Assembly: GCF_023156385.1 (NCBI RefSeq)
Contig: NZ_JAKZAK010000019.1
Location: forward strand, 56,170-120,169
Direction: 5' to 3'
Length of the DNA stretch: 64,000 nucleotides
DNA from: Marinobacter xestospongiae
GTDB lineage: Bacteria > Pseudomonadota > Gammaproteobacteria > Pseudomonadales > Oleiphilaceae
Shown here: piece by piece, positions 28,970-40,549 of the stretch
Position numbering within the stretch: the first letter of the stretch is position 1
Layout: each line of letters opens with the position of its first letter
Made by a program: the position numbers and the translations under genes
Notes under the pieces: generated by a model
Told to the model about the DNA's origin: nothing
Database searches by the model: none
What the model saw: the letters and a program-made list of their open reading frames with translations, nothing else

Positions 28970-30232
28970 ATGAATCTTACTGAACTCAAGCAGAAATCCG
29001 TGCCCGAACTGCTCGATATTGCGCAGGAAATGGGTCTCGACAACCTGGCTCGCTCCCGCAAGCAGGATGTCATTTTTTCCATCCTGAAGAAGCACGCCAA
29101 AAGCGGCGAAGACATCTACGGTGATGGCGTACTGGAGATTCTGCAGGACGGTTTCGGCTTTCTGCGCTCGGCGGACGCCTCCTACCTGGCGGGCCCGGAC
29201 GACATCTACGTCTCTCCCAGCCAGATCCGTCGATTCAACCTTCGCACCGGTGACACCATTGCGGGCAAGATCCGGCCGCCGAAGGATGGCGAGCGTTACT
29301 TCGCGCTGCTGAAAGTCAGCGAAATCAATTTCGACAAGCCGGACAACGCCCGCAACAAGATTCTGTTCGAGAACCTGACGCCGCTGTTCCCGGAAGAGCG
29401 TCTGGCGCTGGAAGCGGGTAACGGCAGCACCGAGGACCTGTCATCGCGGGTTCTGGATCTGGTGTCGCCCATCGGCAAGGGCCAGCGGGGGCTGATCGTA
29501 TCACCACCCAAGGCCGGTAAGACCCTGCTGATGCAGAACATCGCCCAGTCCATCACCCGCAACAACCCTGAATGCCATGTGATGGTACTGCTGATCGATG
29601 AGCGTCCGGAGGAAGTCACCGAAATGCAGCGCACCGTGCGCGGCGAGGTGATCGCGTCCACCTTTGACGAGCCGCCGGCGCGTCACGTTCAGGTCGCCGA
29701 GATGGTGATCGAGAAGGCCAAGCGGCTCGTAGAGCACAAGAAGGACGTGGTGATCCTGCTGGACTCCATTACCCGTCTGGCCCGTGCCTACAACACCGTG
29801 ATTCCGTCGTCTGGCAAGGTGCTGACCGGTGGTGTAGATGCCCACGCCCTGGAAAAACCCAAGCGCTTCTTTGGTGCCGCCCGGAATGTGGAAGAGGGCG
29901 GCAGCCTGACCATCCTGGCCACGGCGCTGGTGGATACCGGTTCCAAGATGGACGAGGTGATCTACGAGGAGTTCAAGGGCACCGGTAACATGGAAGTGCA
30001 CTTGGACCGTCGCATTGCCGAGAAGCGAATCTACCCGGCGATGAACATCCGTCGCTCCGGTACCCGTCGTGAGGATCTGCTGATGGCCGAAGCCGATATC
30101 CAGCGGGTGTGGATTCTGCGCAAACTGCTGCACTCCATGGACGACGATACCGCAGCACTGGAGTTCCTGCTCGACAAGCTGCGGGAAACCAAGACCAACG
30201 ACGAGTTCTTCCTGTCGATGAAGCGTCGATAA
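28970..30232 (+). CDS. rho: Transcription termination factor Rho
   Basis: 420-aa hexameric RNA helicase. The N-terminal helix bundle begins [15 protein letters not shown], and the RNA-binding cold-shock-like domain includes [17 protein letters not shown] and [10 protein letters not shown]. Walker A is [12 protein letters not shown], Walker B is around [16 protein letters not shown], the Q-loop follows with [15 protein letters not shown], and the R-loop is [11 protein letters not shown]. Length matches E. coli Rho (419). It lies upstream of ubiD, as in Pseudomonas. Confidence 0.98.
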   Translation: MNLTELKQKSVPELLDIAQEMGLDNLARSRKQDVIFSILKKHAKSGEDIYGDGVLEILQDGFGFLRSADASYLAGPDDIYVSPSQIRRFNLRTGDTIAGKIRPPKDGERYFALLKVSEINFDKPDNARNKILFENLTPLFPEERLALEAGNGSTEDLSSRVLDLVSPIGKGQRGLIVSPPKAGKTLLMQNIAQSITRNNPECHVMVLLIDERPEEVTEMQRTVRGEVIASTFDEPPARHVQVAEMVIEKAKRLVEHKKDVVILLDSITRLARAYNTVIPSSGKVLTGGVDAHALEKPKRFFGAARNVEEGGSLTILATALVDTGSKMDEVIYEEFKGTGNMEVHLDRRIAEKRIYPAMNIRRSGTRREDLLMAEADIQRVWILRKLLHSMDDDTAALEFLLDKLRETKTNDEFFLSMKRR

Positions 30233-30275
30233 GACCGTCGGCGGTTCTGCCGCAACAGCTTGATTTTGAGATGAG

Positions 30276-30317
30276 ATGGGGAGCTTCTTGTTGATACGGG
30301 GCTCCCCATTCTTGTTT
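30276..30317 (+). terminator. Rho-independent terminator after rho
   Basis: Perfect 9-bp stem with arms 30276-30284 (ATGGGGAGC) and 30301-30309, a 16-nt loop, then TCTTGTTTT. Confidence 0.75.
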
Positions 30318-30377
30318 TACCGACACCGTTTTTGATTCGCTGGCTGTCCCCGACCCAAGCCCAACCCGGAGCCTGAC

Positions 30378-31874
30378 ATGAAGTACCGCGACCTGCGTGA
30401 TTTTATCGAGCAGCTCGAACAGCAGGGTGAGCTGAAACGCATCCGTACCGAAGTTGATCCCTATCTGGAAATGACCGAAATCTGCGATCGCACCCTGCGG
30501 GCGGGCGGTCCGGCGCTGTTGTTCGAAAACCCCAAGGGCCACCGCATGCCGGTGTTGGCCAACCTGTTCGGCACTCCCAAACGGGTGGCCATGGGGATGG
30601 GGCAGGACAACGTCACCGCGTTGCGGGAGATCGGCAAATTGCTGGCGTTTCTGAAGGAGCCGGACCCGCCCAAAGGGTTCAAGGACGCCATCGAAAAGCT
30701 GCCGGTGTTTCGCCAGGTGATGCGGATGAGCCCGAAGGTGTTGCGGTCGGCGCCCTGCCAGGAAGTGGTGATTGAGAAGGATCAGGTCGATCTCTACCAG
30801 ATCCCGGTCCAGCACTGCTGGCCCGGCGATGCCGCGCCGCTGGTCACCTGGCCGCTGGTGATCACCCGCGGTCCCCACAAGGAGCGCCAGAACCTGGGTA
30901 TCTACCGTCAGCAGCTGATCGGGCGCAACCGCTTGATCATGCGTTGGCTCAGCCATCGGGGCGGCGCGCTGGACTTCCAGGAATGGCAGCAGGCGCATCC
31001 CGGTAAGCCGTTCCCGGTCACCGTGGCGCTGGGGGCTGATCCGGCTACCATTCTGGGGGCGGTGACGCCGGTGCCGGATACCCTGTCGGAGTATGCCTTT
31101 GCGGGGCTGTTGCGCGGTGGCCGTACCGAGCTGGTGCAGGCCGGCGTGGGCGATTTGCAGGTGCCCGCCAGCGCCGAAATTGTGCTGGAAGGCTACATCT
31201 ACCCGGATGATATGGCGCCGGAAGGGCCATTCGGTGATCACACCGGCTACTACAACGAAGTGGAGCAGTTTCCGGTGTTCACCGTGGAGCGTATCACCCA
31301 CCGCCGTGACCCCATCTACCACAGTACCTACACCGGCCGGCCGCCGGACGAGCCGGCCATTCTGGGGGTGGCACTGAACGAAGTGTTCATTCCCATCCTG
31401 CAGAAGCAGTTCCCGGAGATCGTTGATTTCTACCTGCCCCCGGAAGGCTGTTCCTACCGGCTGGCGGTGGTGACCATGAAGAAGCAGTACCCCGGTCATG
31501 CCAAGCGGGTAATGATGGGGGTATGGTCGTTCCTGCGTCAGTTCATGTACACCAAGTTCGTGATCGTTACCGATGACGACGTCAATGCCCGGGACTGGAA
31601 CGATGTTATCTGGGCCATCACCACACGGATGGACCCGGCCCGGGATACCACCCTGGTGGAAAACACCCCCATCGATTACCTGGACTTTGCCTCCCCGGTG
31701 GCGGGCCTGGGTTCCAAGATGGGGCTGGATGCCACCAGTAAGTGGCCGGGCGAGACCGACCGGGAGTGGGGTACCCCCATTGAAATGACCGCGGAGGTCC
31801 GCCAGCGCGTAGATGAGCTCTGGGACGAGCTGGGTATTGACGTCGTGGCCAGGGATGGCAGCGGATTATACTGA
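30378..31874 (+). CDS. ubiD: 4-hydroxy-3-polyprenylbenzoate decarboxylase
   Basis: 498-aa prenylated-FMN-dependent decarboxylase of ubiquinone synthesis, requiring UbiX (not in the window). The N-terminus [17 protein letters not shown] is typical. Cofactor and substrate residues lie in [17 protein letters not shown] and in the acidic motif [12 protein letters not shown], followed by [19 protein letters not shown]. Length matches E. coli UbiD. The reductase gene starts 2 nt after the stop, so they share a transcript. Confidence 0.97.
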   Translation: MKYRDLRDFIEQLEQQGELKRIRTEVDPYLEMTEICDRTLRAGGPALLFENPKGHRMPVLANLFGTPKRVAMGMGQDNVTALREIGKLLAFLKEPDPPKGFKDAIEKLPVFRQVMRMSPKVLRSAPCQEVVIEKDQVDLYQIPVQHCWPGDAAPLVTWPLVITRGPHKERQNLGIYRQQLIGRNRLIMRWLSHRGGALDFQEWQQAHPGKPFPVTVALGADPATILGAVTPVPDTLSEYAFAGLLRGGRTELVQAGVGDLQVPASAEIVLEGYIYPDDMAPEGPFGDHTGYYNEVEQFPVFTVERITHRRDPIYHSTYTGRPPDEPAILGVALNEVFIPILQKQFPEIVDFYLPPEGCSYRLAVVTMKKQYPGHAKRVMMGVWSFLRQFMYTKFVIVTDDDVNARDWNDVIWAITTRMDPARDTTLVENTPIDYLDFASPVAGLGSKMGLDATSKWPGETDREWGTPIEMTAEVRQRVDELWDELGIDVVARDGSGLY

Positions 31875-31875
31875 C

Positions 31876-32886
31876 ATGGCTGACATGACGGGGGCGCGGT
31901 TTCGCGTTACCCTGCGCCCCGCCGACTTGCGGTACCACGTCGCCCACGGAGAGGATCTGCTGACGGCGGCCACCCGGGCCGGCATTGCGGTACCCGCGGC
32001 CTGCCGCAACGGGGTGTGCGAGCTGTGCGAGGCACGGCTGCTGTGCGGGCAGGCGCGAAACACCCGCAACCAACAAGACATTGCCCCTGGCTCGCGGCTG
32101 ATGCTGTGCCGGACGGTGGCGCAGGGGCCGCTGGAACTGGAGATTGACGCCGTTATGGCAGCAGGACAGAGCAAGCCGAACACCATGCAGGTCTCGGTGG
32201 TGGACATCGAACCCATCAGTCACGACGTCTACCGGGTCACCCTGAAACTGCCCCGGCGGCGGGAGCTGACCTTCCACGCCGGCCAGTACCTGTCGTTGCA
32301 GGTTCCCGATGCCGAGCCCAGCTACTTCTCCATCGCCAGCAGTCCGTCGGCCAGCGACATCGAGCTGCACATCCAGGTGTCGCCGGACTGGGGCTCTTCC
32401 CAGCGCATTATCGATGCCCTGAAAGCGTCCGACACGGTGACCCTGACCCTGCCCCACGGCAAGGCCTGTCTCGCCGCCGTTCCTGAACGTCCGTTGCTGC
32501 TGGTGGCGGCCGGTACCGGGTTCGCCCAGATGAAGAGCCTGGTGGACTACCTGCGGGAAAATAACTGCCAACAGCCGGTACGGCTGTACTGGGGGGTACG
32601 CCGCCACGAAGACATGTACCTGCGCACGCTGGCCCAGCAATGGCATGAAGAGTGGGCGCCGTTGAGCTTTGTGCCGGTGGTGGGTGACAACGAGGACAAC
32701 GACTGGGCCGGTCACCATGACCAACTGGTGCGGTCGGTGCTCGCCTCCGGAGCGGACTGGCAGAATGTGGAAGTGCATGCCAGCGGCTCACCGGCGATGG
32801 TGTATACCCTGCTGGACGCCCTGCTGGACGCCGGGTTGCCACAAGACGCCTTCTTCTCCGACGTGCTGGAATACGCGCCGCGTTAG
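31876..32886 (+). CDS. Ferredoxin-domain NAD(P)H-flavin reductase (CDP-6-deoxy-delta-3,4-glucoseen reductase-like)
   Basis: 336-aa two-domain electron-transfer protein. The N-terminal plant-type [2Fe-2S] domain carries CRNGVCELC (C-x4-C-x2-C) and a fourth Cys in MLCRT. Then comes a ferredoxin-NADP-reductase module: FAD loop YFSIASSPS after AGQYLSLQV, nucleotide site VAAGTGFAQMKSL, and the C-terminal acceptor segment. The ATG at 31876 is 1 nt after the ubiD stop; a second ATG at 31885 is possible. An equivalent gene follows ubiD in Pseudomonas, where the annotation as a sugar-pathway reductase is by similarity only. A role in flavin or ubiquinone chemistry is equally plausible. Confidence 0.85.
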   Translation: MADMTGARFRVTLRPADLRYHVAHGEDLLTAATRAGIAVPAACRNGVCELCEARLLCGQARNTRNQQDIAPGSRLMLCRTVAQGPLELEIDAVMAAGQSKPNTMQVSVVDIEPISHDVYRVTLKLPRRRELTFHAGQYLSLQVPDAEPSYFSIASSPSASDIELHIQVSPDWGSSQRIIDALKASDTVTLTLPHGKACLAAVPERPLLLVAAGTGFAQMKSLVDYLRENNCQQPVRLYWGVRRHEDMYLRTLAQQWHEEWAPLSFVPVVGDNEDNDWAGHHDQLVRSVLASGADWQNVEVHASGSPAMVYTLLDALLDAGLPQDAFFSDVLEYAPR

Positions 32887-32921
32887 TACCGGGCGGCGCG
32901 CCCTTCTTTCAGCCTGGTGGT

Positions 32922-34163
32922 TTACGCCTTGGGCATCGGCAGGTCGGGCAGGCCGCTGTCTTTCACCAGCCCCTGCATCAGCAGCTTGACGCTGGTCTCG
33001 TCCTCGCCCATGTGGGCGTTGAGACGGCTCAGTTCCGCCATGGTTTCGCGGCTGCGACGCAGTCGCAGGCTGGTTTCAAAATACTCCCGGGCTTTGCCCC
33101 AGAGCTGGTTGCGCAGGCTGAGTCGGCCCAGCGCCAGCAGCAGTTCGGCGTTGTTGGGGCGGTCCTGTAACCAGCGTTCCGCCGCCAGCAGCTGTTCATC
33201 GGGCTTGTCACCCTGGAGCCGGCCATAGAGGTTGATCAGCTCGTCGCTCCAGTGATTGCGCAGTACCTTGCGCAGCAGGGTTTCGGCCTGGGCTTCGTCA
33301 CCCAGCTCCGCCAGCAGTTGGGCGTATTCGCGGATGGTCTGCTCATCCCGGCGGACGCTGCCGGGCACTTCATCCCACAGCCGGGTCAGCGGCGTGAGTG
33401 AGCCTTCACCGGCTTCCGCTGACTGCCGGCGGCAGTCGGCCGCGGCCTTCTGCATCAGGTTGTGCCAGATGGTACGCTCCAGTTCCTCCCGCTCATCGTC
33501 GTCCACCAGCCCGCGTTTGCGCAGCTCTGGCAGCAGCTGGGACAGCTCGCGCCAGTCCTCCAGGCGGACGTAGGTATTCTTGAGCAGTTTCAGTACGAAT
33601 GGGTGATGGGGTGCCTGCTTGCGCAGCCGTACCAGGGTGGCCAGAGCCGGCTCGAGACGGTTACCCGCCAGTTGCAGCTGGGCCTGGGTGATGCCCACGG
33701 CCATGTCTGATCCCGGGGTGCTGTCGAAGGCCTGACGCAGCAGTTCATCAACATTGTCGTGGTCGCCGGACTCGAAGGCCGCCTGGGCCGCCGCCAGATA
33801 GTTGATCAGTGGGGTATCGGCGTGGCTGGCGGAGGCTTCCAGCAGCTTGCGGGCCCGTGGCCAGTTGCCCTCGGCCAGGGCCAGTAGGCCCTGGGTGGTG
33901 CGACGGCGGGCGCGGCGGGCGTTGCCCTGGGCCAGCCAGCCGGTAACCAGGCTGGTGCGGTGAAACAGCCGTCGACTGAGGTTGGCCAGCATCAGCAAGG
34001 TCGCCACCAGAACCACCAGCAGGAACAACCCAACCCAGAAGTTGGTCTCGATCAGCCGGTTGCCCAGGCTGATGCGAATGTAGCCCAGGTCGTACTGGAT
34101 GCCCATGCTGAGGGCGGTCCCCAGCAGCAGGGCGAACAGGATCAGCAGCAGGTAGCGGATCAT
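32922..34163 (-). CDS. hemY: HemY, TPR-containing heme biosynthesis-associated protein
   Basis: 413-aa inner-membrane protein of the proteobacterial HemY family (not the protoporphyrinogen oxidase of Gram-positives). Two N-terminal membrane helices (about 3-22 and 42-62) flank a short periplasmic loop that begins GIQYDLGYIRI. The cytoplasmic remainder is alpha-helical with tetratricopeptide-like repeats (LEASASHADTPLINYLAAAQAAFE and following). The start overlaps the hemX stop by 4 nt. It is last in the hemC-hemD-hemX-hemY operon. Its role in heme synthesis is inferred from location. Confidence 0.93.
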   Translation of the reverse strand: MIRYLLLILFALLLGTALSMGIQYDLGYIRISLGNRLIETNFWVGLFLLVVLVATLLMLANLSRRLFHRTSLVTGWLAQGNARRARRRTTQGLLALAEGNWPRARKLLEASASHADTPLINYLAAAQAAFESGDHDNVDELLRQAFDSTPGSDMAVGITQAQLQLAGNRLEPALATLVRLRKQAPHHPFVLKLLKNTYVRLEDWRELSQLLPELRKRGLVDDDEREELERTIWHNLMQKAAADCRRQSAEAGEGSLTPLTRLWDEVPGSVRRDEQTIREYAQLLAELGDEAQAETLLRKVLRNHWSDELINLYGRLQGDKPDEQLLAAERWLQDRPNNAELLLALGRLSLRNQLWGKAREYFETSLRLRRSRETMAELSRLNAHMGEDETSVKLLMQGLVKDSGLPDLPMPKA

Positions 34164-35263
34164 TGGCCGTTGCCTCCCTCGCTGTCTGCCGACTCACTGC
34201 TTTCGGTGTTCAAGCGGCCGGACAGGCGGGCCTTGAGCAGCGCCAGGGATTCACTGATATCCGGCAACTCGGGGTCGACCTGTTTGCCTTCCAGCTCGGC
34301 CAGGGTGTCCAGCAGCGCGGTGATGCGGTTGTCGGTGCCATCGTACCACTGCTCGAGGGCGCCTCGGGCCTTGGCCAGGGCGCGGTCATACAGCACCTGG
34401 TTGCCCCGCAGCACCGCCAGTTCCGCTTCTTCCAGCATCAATTGCATGTTGAGGCGGGCGTAGGCGGCCTGTTCCGGCGACATCAGGGGCTGTACCGGCT
34501 GGTCCAGGCGCCGGTAGGAGACGGCGTTGCCCACAGTGGTCTTGACCTGTTGCCAGGCCCGGGCCCAGATGCCGGGATCGCCGGCGGCCGGGGTGGCCGG
34601 CTGGTCCTGGAACAGCGCAGGCCCTTCGCCCTGATAGAGTGTGTCGTCCGTCAGCTCCTGCATGCTGGCGATGGCGGCCTCCAGGGTGAGGTAGAGTCCG
34701 GTTCGATCAACGTCGCTGATGGCCTTGAGGGCCAGGACTTCCCGGGCCAGCTGCTTGCGGATGGTGAATACGCCGACGTCATCGGATTCCCGCAGCACCT
34801 TGTCGGCCTCGTTGAGCGCGGCCAGGGCGCCGCGAATGTCCTTCTCTACCTGCAGCCGCTGATTGGCAATGCGCATCAGGTATTCGGCTTCCGCCAGCAG
34901 CCAGTCGGTGCGGGTACGGTTGCCGGTGGCCAGCAGTTCGCGGGCGTTGTGGTCAATCTGGCGCTGGAAGGTGGCGAGCTGGCTTTGCTGGTTGCTCAGG
35001 CGCTGTTCCAGTGACTGCAGCCGGTCGGCCTGGCGGTCAGCGCCGGCGCCATAGCGCTGATCCAGTTGCTGATCGCTCTGTTGCAGTTCGCCCACGGTCT
35101 GTTGCAGTTGCTGTCGCCACTGCCACTGCTGCCAGTTCCAGACCGCCAGGGCGACCACAAGAATGAAGGTGAGCAGGGCCACCAGCCACAGCGGCCAGAG
35201 ACGCTGACGCGGGCTGGGGGTGGATTCCACGGGCGCGGGCAGTTGGCTGTTTGAGTCAGTCAC
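34160..35263 (-). CDS. hemX: HemX, uroporphyrinogen-III C-methyltransferase-like membrane protein
   Basis: 367-aa single-pass protein. A Pro-rich N-terminal tail (about 1-23) precedes one membrane helix (about 24-43). A long coiled coil rich in Gln follows (about 45-125), then a helical HemX domain (WLLAEAEYLMRIANQRLQVEKD is the conserved core). An acidic Ser/Glu tail ends the protein. Despite the historic methyltransferase name, no SAM-binding motif is present. Coupled to hemY by a 4-nt overlap. Confidence 0.93.
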   Translation of the reverse strand: MTDSNSQLPAPVESTPSPRQRLWPLWLVALLTFILVVALAVWNWQQWQWRQQLQQTVGELQQSDQQLDQRYGAGADRQADRLQSLEQRLSNQQSQLATFQRQIDHNARELLATGNRTRTDWLLAEAEYLMRIANQRLQVEKDIRGALAALNEADKVLRESDDVGVFTIRKQLAREVLALKAISDVDRTGLYLTLEAAIASMQELTDDTLYQGEGPALFQDQPATPAAGDPGIWARAWQQVKTTVGNAVSYRRLDQPVQPLMSPEQAAYARLNMQLMLEEAELAVLRGNQVLYDRALAKARGALEQWYDGTDNRITALLDTLAELEGKQVDPELPDISESLALLKARLSGRLNTESSESADSEGGNGQ

Positions 35264-35310
35264 AGGCTTCCTTACTTGCTTGTCAGGCCCCGCTGGTGGG
35301 GCAAACCCGA

Positions 35311-36123
35311 TTACCGGGCCGGAATGTCGGTATCCGGTGCGGTCGGGGCCAGATGCTGGGCAACGGCGGCAATCACCTGGTGGTCACTCAGCTCCGGGGG
35401 GATGCACAGGTTGTGGAATCCCGCCCGGGCTGCCTGATCGGCCACCCTCTGCACCGGCACAACCAGCAGTCGCTGGTACAGAGTATGGTCACTATTCTCA
35501 CCCAGCGCGATGAAATTGTTCAATGTTTCTCCAGACAGCAGCACCACGGCATGAGGGTCGAAGTCCCGCAACAGGGTGTCCAGCTGCTGACCGGCATCGG
35601 CCGGACACTGGCGCCGGTACAGCGCCAGCGGTGTCACCTGGGCGCCCCGTTGCTGGAGGGTATCCCGCAGCAGCTCACGGCCGTTTTCGCCCCGGGCAAG
35701 CAGGACTTTCTGCCCGCTCAGCCGGGCCAGTTCCGGCAGCGCCAGCAGCGCTTCACTGTCTACCCCGGTGCTGGGCCAGTGAGGCTGGAGCCCGGCCTGC
35801 TGCAGCACCCGGGCGGTACCCTGGCCGACACCGTACCAGTGCAGGCCCAGTGGCAGCTGTGGCCACCAGGTGTCGATCAGTGCCAGTAACTGGCGGGCGG
35901 CGTAGGGGCTGACCGCGATGACGTGGTGGAACTGGTCGAGATTCTGGATCGCGGTCCGGGTGGCCGCGGTGTCCGGCAGCGGCAGTCGCTCCAGCAGGGG
36001 CAGGGCGCGGGCCTCGGCACCGGCGGCGTGAAACGCCGCCACCAGCCGGTCGGCTTCCGGCTGCGGTCGGCACACCAGCACCCGGCACCCGCGCAGGGGC
36101 GACTCAGCGTGGGGTGTGGCCAT
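35311..36123 (-). CDS. hemD: Uroporphyrinogen-III synthase
   Basis: 270-aa enzyme closing hydroxymethylbilane into uroporphyrinogen III. Sequence conservation in this family is low. Visible landmarks are [20 protein letters not shown] at the N-terminus, [42 protein letters not shown] and [12 protein letters not shown]. The ATG at 36123 overlaps the 3' end of hemC by 20 nt, and the frame upstream of it is only the antisense-free shadow of hemC. Gene order fixes the assignment. Confidence 0.9.
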   Translation of the reverse strand: MATPHAESPLRGCRVLVCRPQPEADRLVAAFHAAGAEARALPLLERLPLPDTAATRTAIQNLDQFHHVIAVSPYAARQLLALIDTWWPQLPLGLHWYGVGQGTARVLQQAGLQPHWPSTGVDSEALLALPELARLSGQKVLLARGENGRELLRDTLQQRGAQVTPLALYRRQCPADAGQQLDTLLRDFDPHAVVLLSGETLNNFIALGENSDHTLYQRLLVVPVQRVADQAARAGFHNLCIPPELSDHQVIAAVAQHLAPTAPDTDIPAR

Positions 36124-37045
36124 AGATCTCGGCCAGAATCCGGTCTGCACCCAGCCGCAGCAGGTCTTCGGCCAGTTCGCGGCCGAGGCGTTCACCCTCG
36201 CCACGGGGCGCCCGACCCTCGGCGCGGAGAATCTCGGTGCCATCGACGGAGCCCACCAGGCCGCGCAGCCACAGGGTGTCATCGTCTTCGAGCAGGGCAT
36301 AGGCGGCGATGGGGACCTGGCAACCGCCTTCAAGGCGGTGGTTGAGGGCCCGCTCGGCGCGCACCCGGTCGGCGGAGTCCGGATGGTCGAGGGGCGCCAG
36401 CAGATCGATCAGCTCCTGGTCGTCGAGGCGGCACTCGATGCCGAGCGCGCCCTGGCCCACGGCCGGCAGCGACACGGTGTCCGGCATGGCGTTGCGGATG
36501 CGATCTTCAAAGCCCAGACGCTTGAGGCCGGAGCTGGCCAGGATGATGGCGTCGTAGTCGCCGGCGTCGAGCTTGGCCAGGCGGGTGTTGACGTTCCCCC
36601 GCAGGGTCCGAACCTGGAGGTCGGGGCGATGGGACCGCAACTGGGCTTCCCGGCGCATGCTGGCGGTGCCGACCACGGCGCCCTGGGGCAACTCCTCCAC
36701 CGAGTTGTAGTGATTGCTGACGAAGGCATCGGTGGGGTCTTCCCGTTCACAGATCGCCACCAGACCGAGGCCTTCGGGGAATTCCATGGGCACGTCCTTC
36801 ATCGAGTGCACCGCGAGATCGGCACGACCGTCGAGCATGGCTTCTTCCAGCTCCTTGACGAACAGGCCCTTGCCGCCAATCTTCGCCAGCGGCACATCGA
36901 GGATCTTGTCGCCCTGGGTCTTGATGCCCAGCAGCTCGACGGTGATGTGGTCGTGCAGGCGTTCCAGTTCCGCCTTGATGAATTCGGCCTGCCACAGCGC
37001 CAGGGCGCTGTTGCGGGTTGCAATGCGTAGGGTGCGTTTAGCCAT
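36104..37045 (-). CDS. hemC: Hydroxymethylbilane synthase (porphobilinogen deaminase)
   Basis: 313-aa enzyme polymerising four porphobilinogens on a dipyrromethane cofactor. The signature includes [16 protein letters not shown], the arginine-rich substrate residues around [12 protein letters not shown], and the cofactor cysteine in [12 protein letters not shown]. The ATG at 37045 ([11 protein letters not shown]) is favoured over a TTG six codons upstream. First gene of hemC-D-X-Y, 93 nt downstream of algR on the same strand. Confidence 0.97.
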   Translation of the reverse strand: MAKRTLRIATRNSALALWQAEFIKAELERLHDHITVELLGIKTQGDKILDVPLAKIGGKGLFVKELEEAMLDGRADLAVHSMKDVPMEFPEGLGLVAICEREDPTDAFVSNHYNSVEELPQGAVVGTASMRREAQLRSHRPDLQVRTLRGNVNTRLAKLDAGDYDAIILASSGLKRLGFEDRIRNAMPDTVSLPAVGQGALGIECRLDDQELIDLLAPLDHPDSADRVRAERALNHRLEGGCQVPIAAYALLEDDDTLWLRGLVGSVDGTEILRAEGRAPRGEGERLGRELAEDLLRLGADRILAEIYGHTPR

Positions 37046-37138
37046 GGTTGAATCGTTCGCCAAGTCGGTGAAAAGTTGCCGACAAGGTTAACGCGTTGAG
37101 TGGCAAATGTCCCGCCATCCGCGGCCGCGGATTTCGCC

Positions 37139-37891
37139 TCAGAGGCCGGCTCCGTCACCGTCCTGCAGGCGTTCGCGCACCGCGCTGGCATGACGCCGGC
37201 TGACCGGCAGGCGGGTGTCGTCCGTCAGCCGGGCGAACCAGTGGCCGCGACCGTCCCGCACCAGGCCCTGCAGGTAACGCAGGCCCACCAGGGTGTGACG
37301 ATGGATCCGCAGTAGCCGTTCCGGGTACCCCTGTTCCAGTTCCTTGAGGGTGTGGTCGGTCACCGTTTCGCCGCGGTCGTGATGAATGGTGACGTATTTC
37401 TGGTCGGCCTGGCAGTAGTGCACCTGGTTGATGTCGATCAACTCGGTACCGCGGTGGGTTTTTACCGCCAGTTGGCCGGCATCGTCGTCCTGGCGTTGTT
37501 GCAGTGCCCGCAACTGCACCCGGTTGACGCGACCGGCGCGGGCCAGGGCATCGGCCAGCGCCTGTTGCCGTACCGGTTTGAGCAGGTAGGACACCGCCTG
37601 GACGTTGAAGGCATCAATGGCGTAGTGGTCAAAGGCGGTGCAGAAGATCACTGCCGGCGGATTGTCGAGGTTGCTGAGGTGTTCCGCGGCTTCCAGCCCG
37701 TCCATGCCGGGCATGCGGATATCCAGCAGCACCACGTCCGGGGCCAGTTCGGCCACCCGGGCGAGGACGTCGTGGCCGTCTGCCGCTTCGCCGCAGACGT
37801 GGAACCCGGGCAGGGCGTCCACCAGGCGGCGCAGCCGGTCGCGGGCCAGGGGTTCGTCGTCGGCAATCAGAAGGCGTTGGTCGGTGGTCAT
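37139..37891 (-). CDS. algR: LytTR response regulator AlgR
   Basis: 250-aa response regulator. The receiver domain has the acidic pocket D11/D12, phosphoacceptor D57 (LLDIRMPG) and the Lys in YLLKPV. The C-terminal LytTR DNA-binding domain contains VHYCQADQKYVTIH, LLRIHRHTLVGL and the terminal RLPVSRRHASAVRERL. In Pseudomonas AlgR controls alginate, twitching and virulence genes and lies exactly here between algZ and hemC. It follows algZ by 13 nt. Confidence 0.95.
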   Translation of the reverse strand: MTTDQRLLIADDEPLARDRLRRLVDALPGFHVCGEAADGHDVLARVAELAPDVVLLDIRMPGMDGLEAAEHLSNLDNPPAVIFCTAFDHYAIDAFNVQAVSYLLKPVRQQALADALARAGRVNRVQLRALQQRQDDDAGQLAVKTHRGTELIDINQVHYCQADQKYVTIHHDRGETVTDHTLKELEQGYPERLLRIHRHTLVGLRYLQGLVRDGRGHWFARLTDDTRLPVSRRHASAVRERLQDGDGAGL

Positions 37892-37904
37892 GGCGTTGTC
37901 ATGG

Positions 37905-38993
37905 TCAGGGGGTTCGGGTGGATCGGTGGCTGGGTACCCGCTGTCGGGGCAGCCTCAGGGTGACGGTATAGATGTCGTGCTGGTGGCTCTGCTTGAGCAC
38001 CGCCGTTTCGCCGAACAGCGCCTGCAACCGGGCCTGGATGTTGGCCAGCGCCATGCGGTTGCCGTCGTGGCGGCTCTGGTCGGTCTGGGGGCGGGGGTTC
38101 TGTACCAGCAGGTAGGCGAACTCGCCGCGCTGGTAACCTTCAATGCGCAGGGTGCCGCCGTCGGGGCAGGGCTGAATGCCGTGGTAAATGGCGTTCTCCA
38201 CCAGCGGCTGCAGCGTCAGTGGCGGAATGGCCTGCTGGTCGAGCTCCGGGGCCACCTGCCAGTCGACGGTCAGGCGATCGCCGAGCCTCAGCCCTTCCAG
38301 CATCAGGTAGTTGCGACACAGGCCCAGTTCCTCGGACAGGCTGATCAGCCGGTCCTGGGCCTTCAGGCTGGCGCGGAACAGTTCTGACAGGTCCAGCACG
38401 GCGTCTTCCGCCAGGTCCGGCCGGCTGCTGATCAGGCTGGCGATGGTGTTCATGCTGTTGAACAGGAAGTGCGGGTGGATGCGGGCCTGCAGGGCCGCCA
38501 GCCGGGCCTGCATCTCGGCCTGCTTCTGTTGCTGCCACTGGGCCTGCAGGTAAAAGTAGCGCAGCGCCATCAGGGTGATGATCAGTGCCGCCAGCAGCTT
38601 CTTGCCGATGGCCATCCAGCCGTTGACGCCGGGTTCCGGGTGCAGCATGTTGTCGGCGAACAGGCTGAAGATGAACACGTCGGCGAGCACGATCAGGGTG
38701 ATCAGGGTGCTGGCGCGGGCCACCGACAATCGGGCCAGCAGGCCCCGCAGCGGGCAGATAATGGCGGCGCTGGTGAGGGCGGTCCACTGCACGAACAGCG
38801 ACAACAGGCCAAAGTAGTTCCAGTCGATCCAGGTGTTTTCACTGTGCATCACCGCCAGCAGCAGCACCATCAGCTCGCTGCTCACCAGCAGCAGGAACAC
38901 CGCCCGCACCCGACACAGGTCGGGGACGAAAAAATCATTGACCGGGTCATCCCGGCGGGGCGTGGCTCGGCGTTGCCGTTGGCTCATGGGCAT
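37905..38993 (-). CDS. algZ: Sensor histidine kinase AlgZ/FimS
   Basis: 362-aa LytS-type sensor partnering AlgR. Four or more hydrophobic segments in the N-terminal half (about residues 30-140) are followed by a cytoplasmic His_kinase domain with the phosphoacceptor in [19 protein letters not shown], then an atypical ATPase region ([13 protein letters not shown] and [14 protein letters not shown]). Starts at 38993 and 38987 are both possible: an AGG lies 6 nt before the second ATG. The frame further upstream is the complement of argH and is not real. Confidence 0.93.
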   Translation of the reverse strand: MPMSQRQRRATPRRDDPVNDFFVPDLCRVRAVFLLLVSSELMVLLLAVMHSENTWIDWNYFGLLSLFVQWTALTSAAIICPLRGLLARLSVARASTLITLIVLADVFIFSLFADNMLHPEPGVNGWMAIGKKLLAALIITLMALRYFYLQAQWQQQKQAEMQARLAALQARIHPHFLFNSMNTIASLISSRPDLAEDAVLDLSELFRASLKAQDRLISLSEELGLCRNYLMLEGLRLGDRLTVDWQVAPELDQQAIPPLTLQPLVENAIYHGIQPCPDGGTLRIEGYQRGEFAYLLVQNPRPQTDQSRHDGNRMALANIQARLQALFGETAVLKQSHQHDIYTVTLRLPRQRVPSHRSTRTP

Positions 38994-39052
38994 CCTGTCG
39001 CTGTCGGTTCCTTGTTCGCTGGCGCCCGGGTGGGCGAGCGGTCCGTCGAGAG

Positions 39053-39061
39053 TGCTATAAT
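39053..39061 (+). promoter_or_regulatory. Extended -10 promoter for argH
   Basis: TGCTATAAT, a perfect extended -10, lies 55 nt upstream of the argH start in the 123-nt divergent gap. It is the same nine bases as the rho promoter element. No good -35 is seen. Confidence 0.6.
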
Positions 39062-39116
39062 CCCCCGATTTCACCCATGTCCGCAAATGCCGGGCCCTCT
39101 GCAGGAACGAGAGACC

Positions 39117-40511
<1,395 letters not shown>

Positions 40512-40549
40512 GCCCGGACTGCGGGTGCGGTATCGGCCGCTGGCGCCCG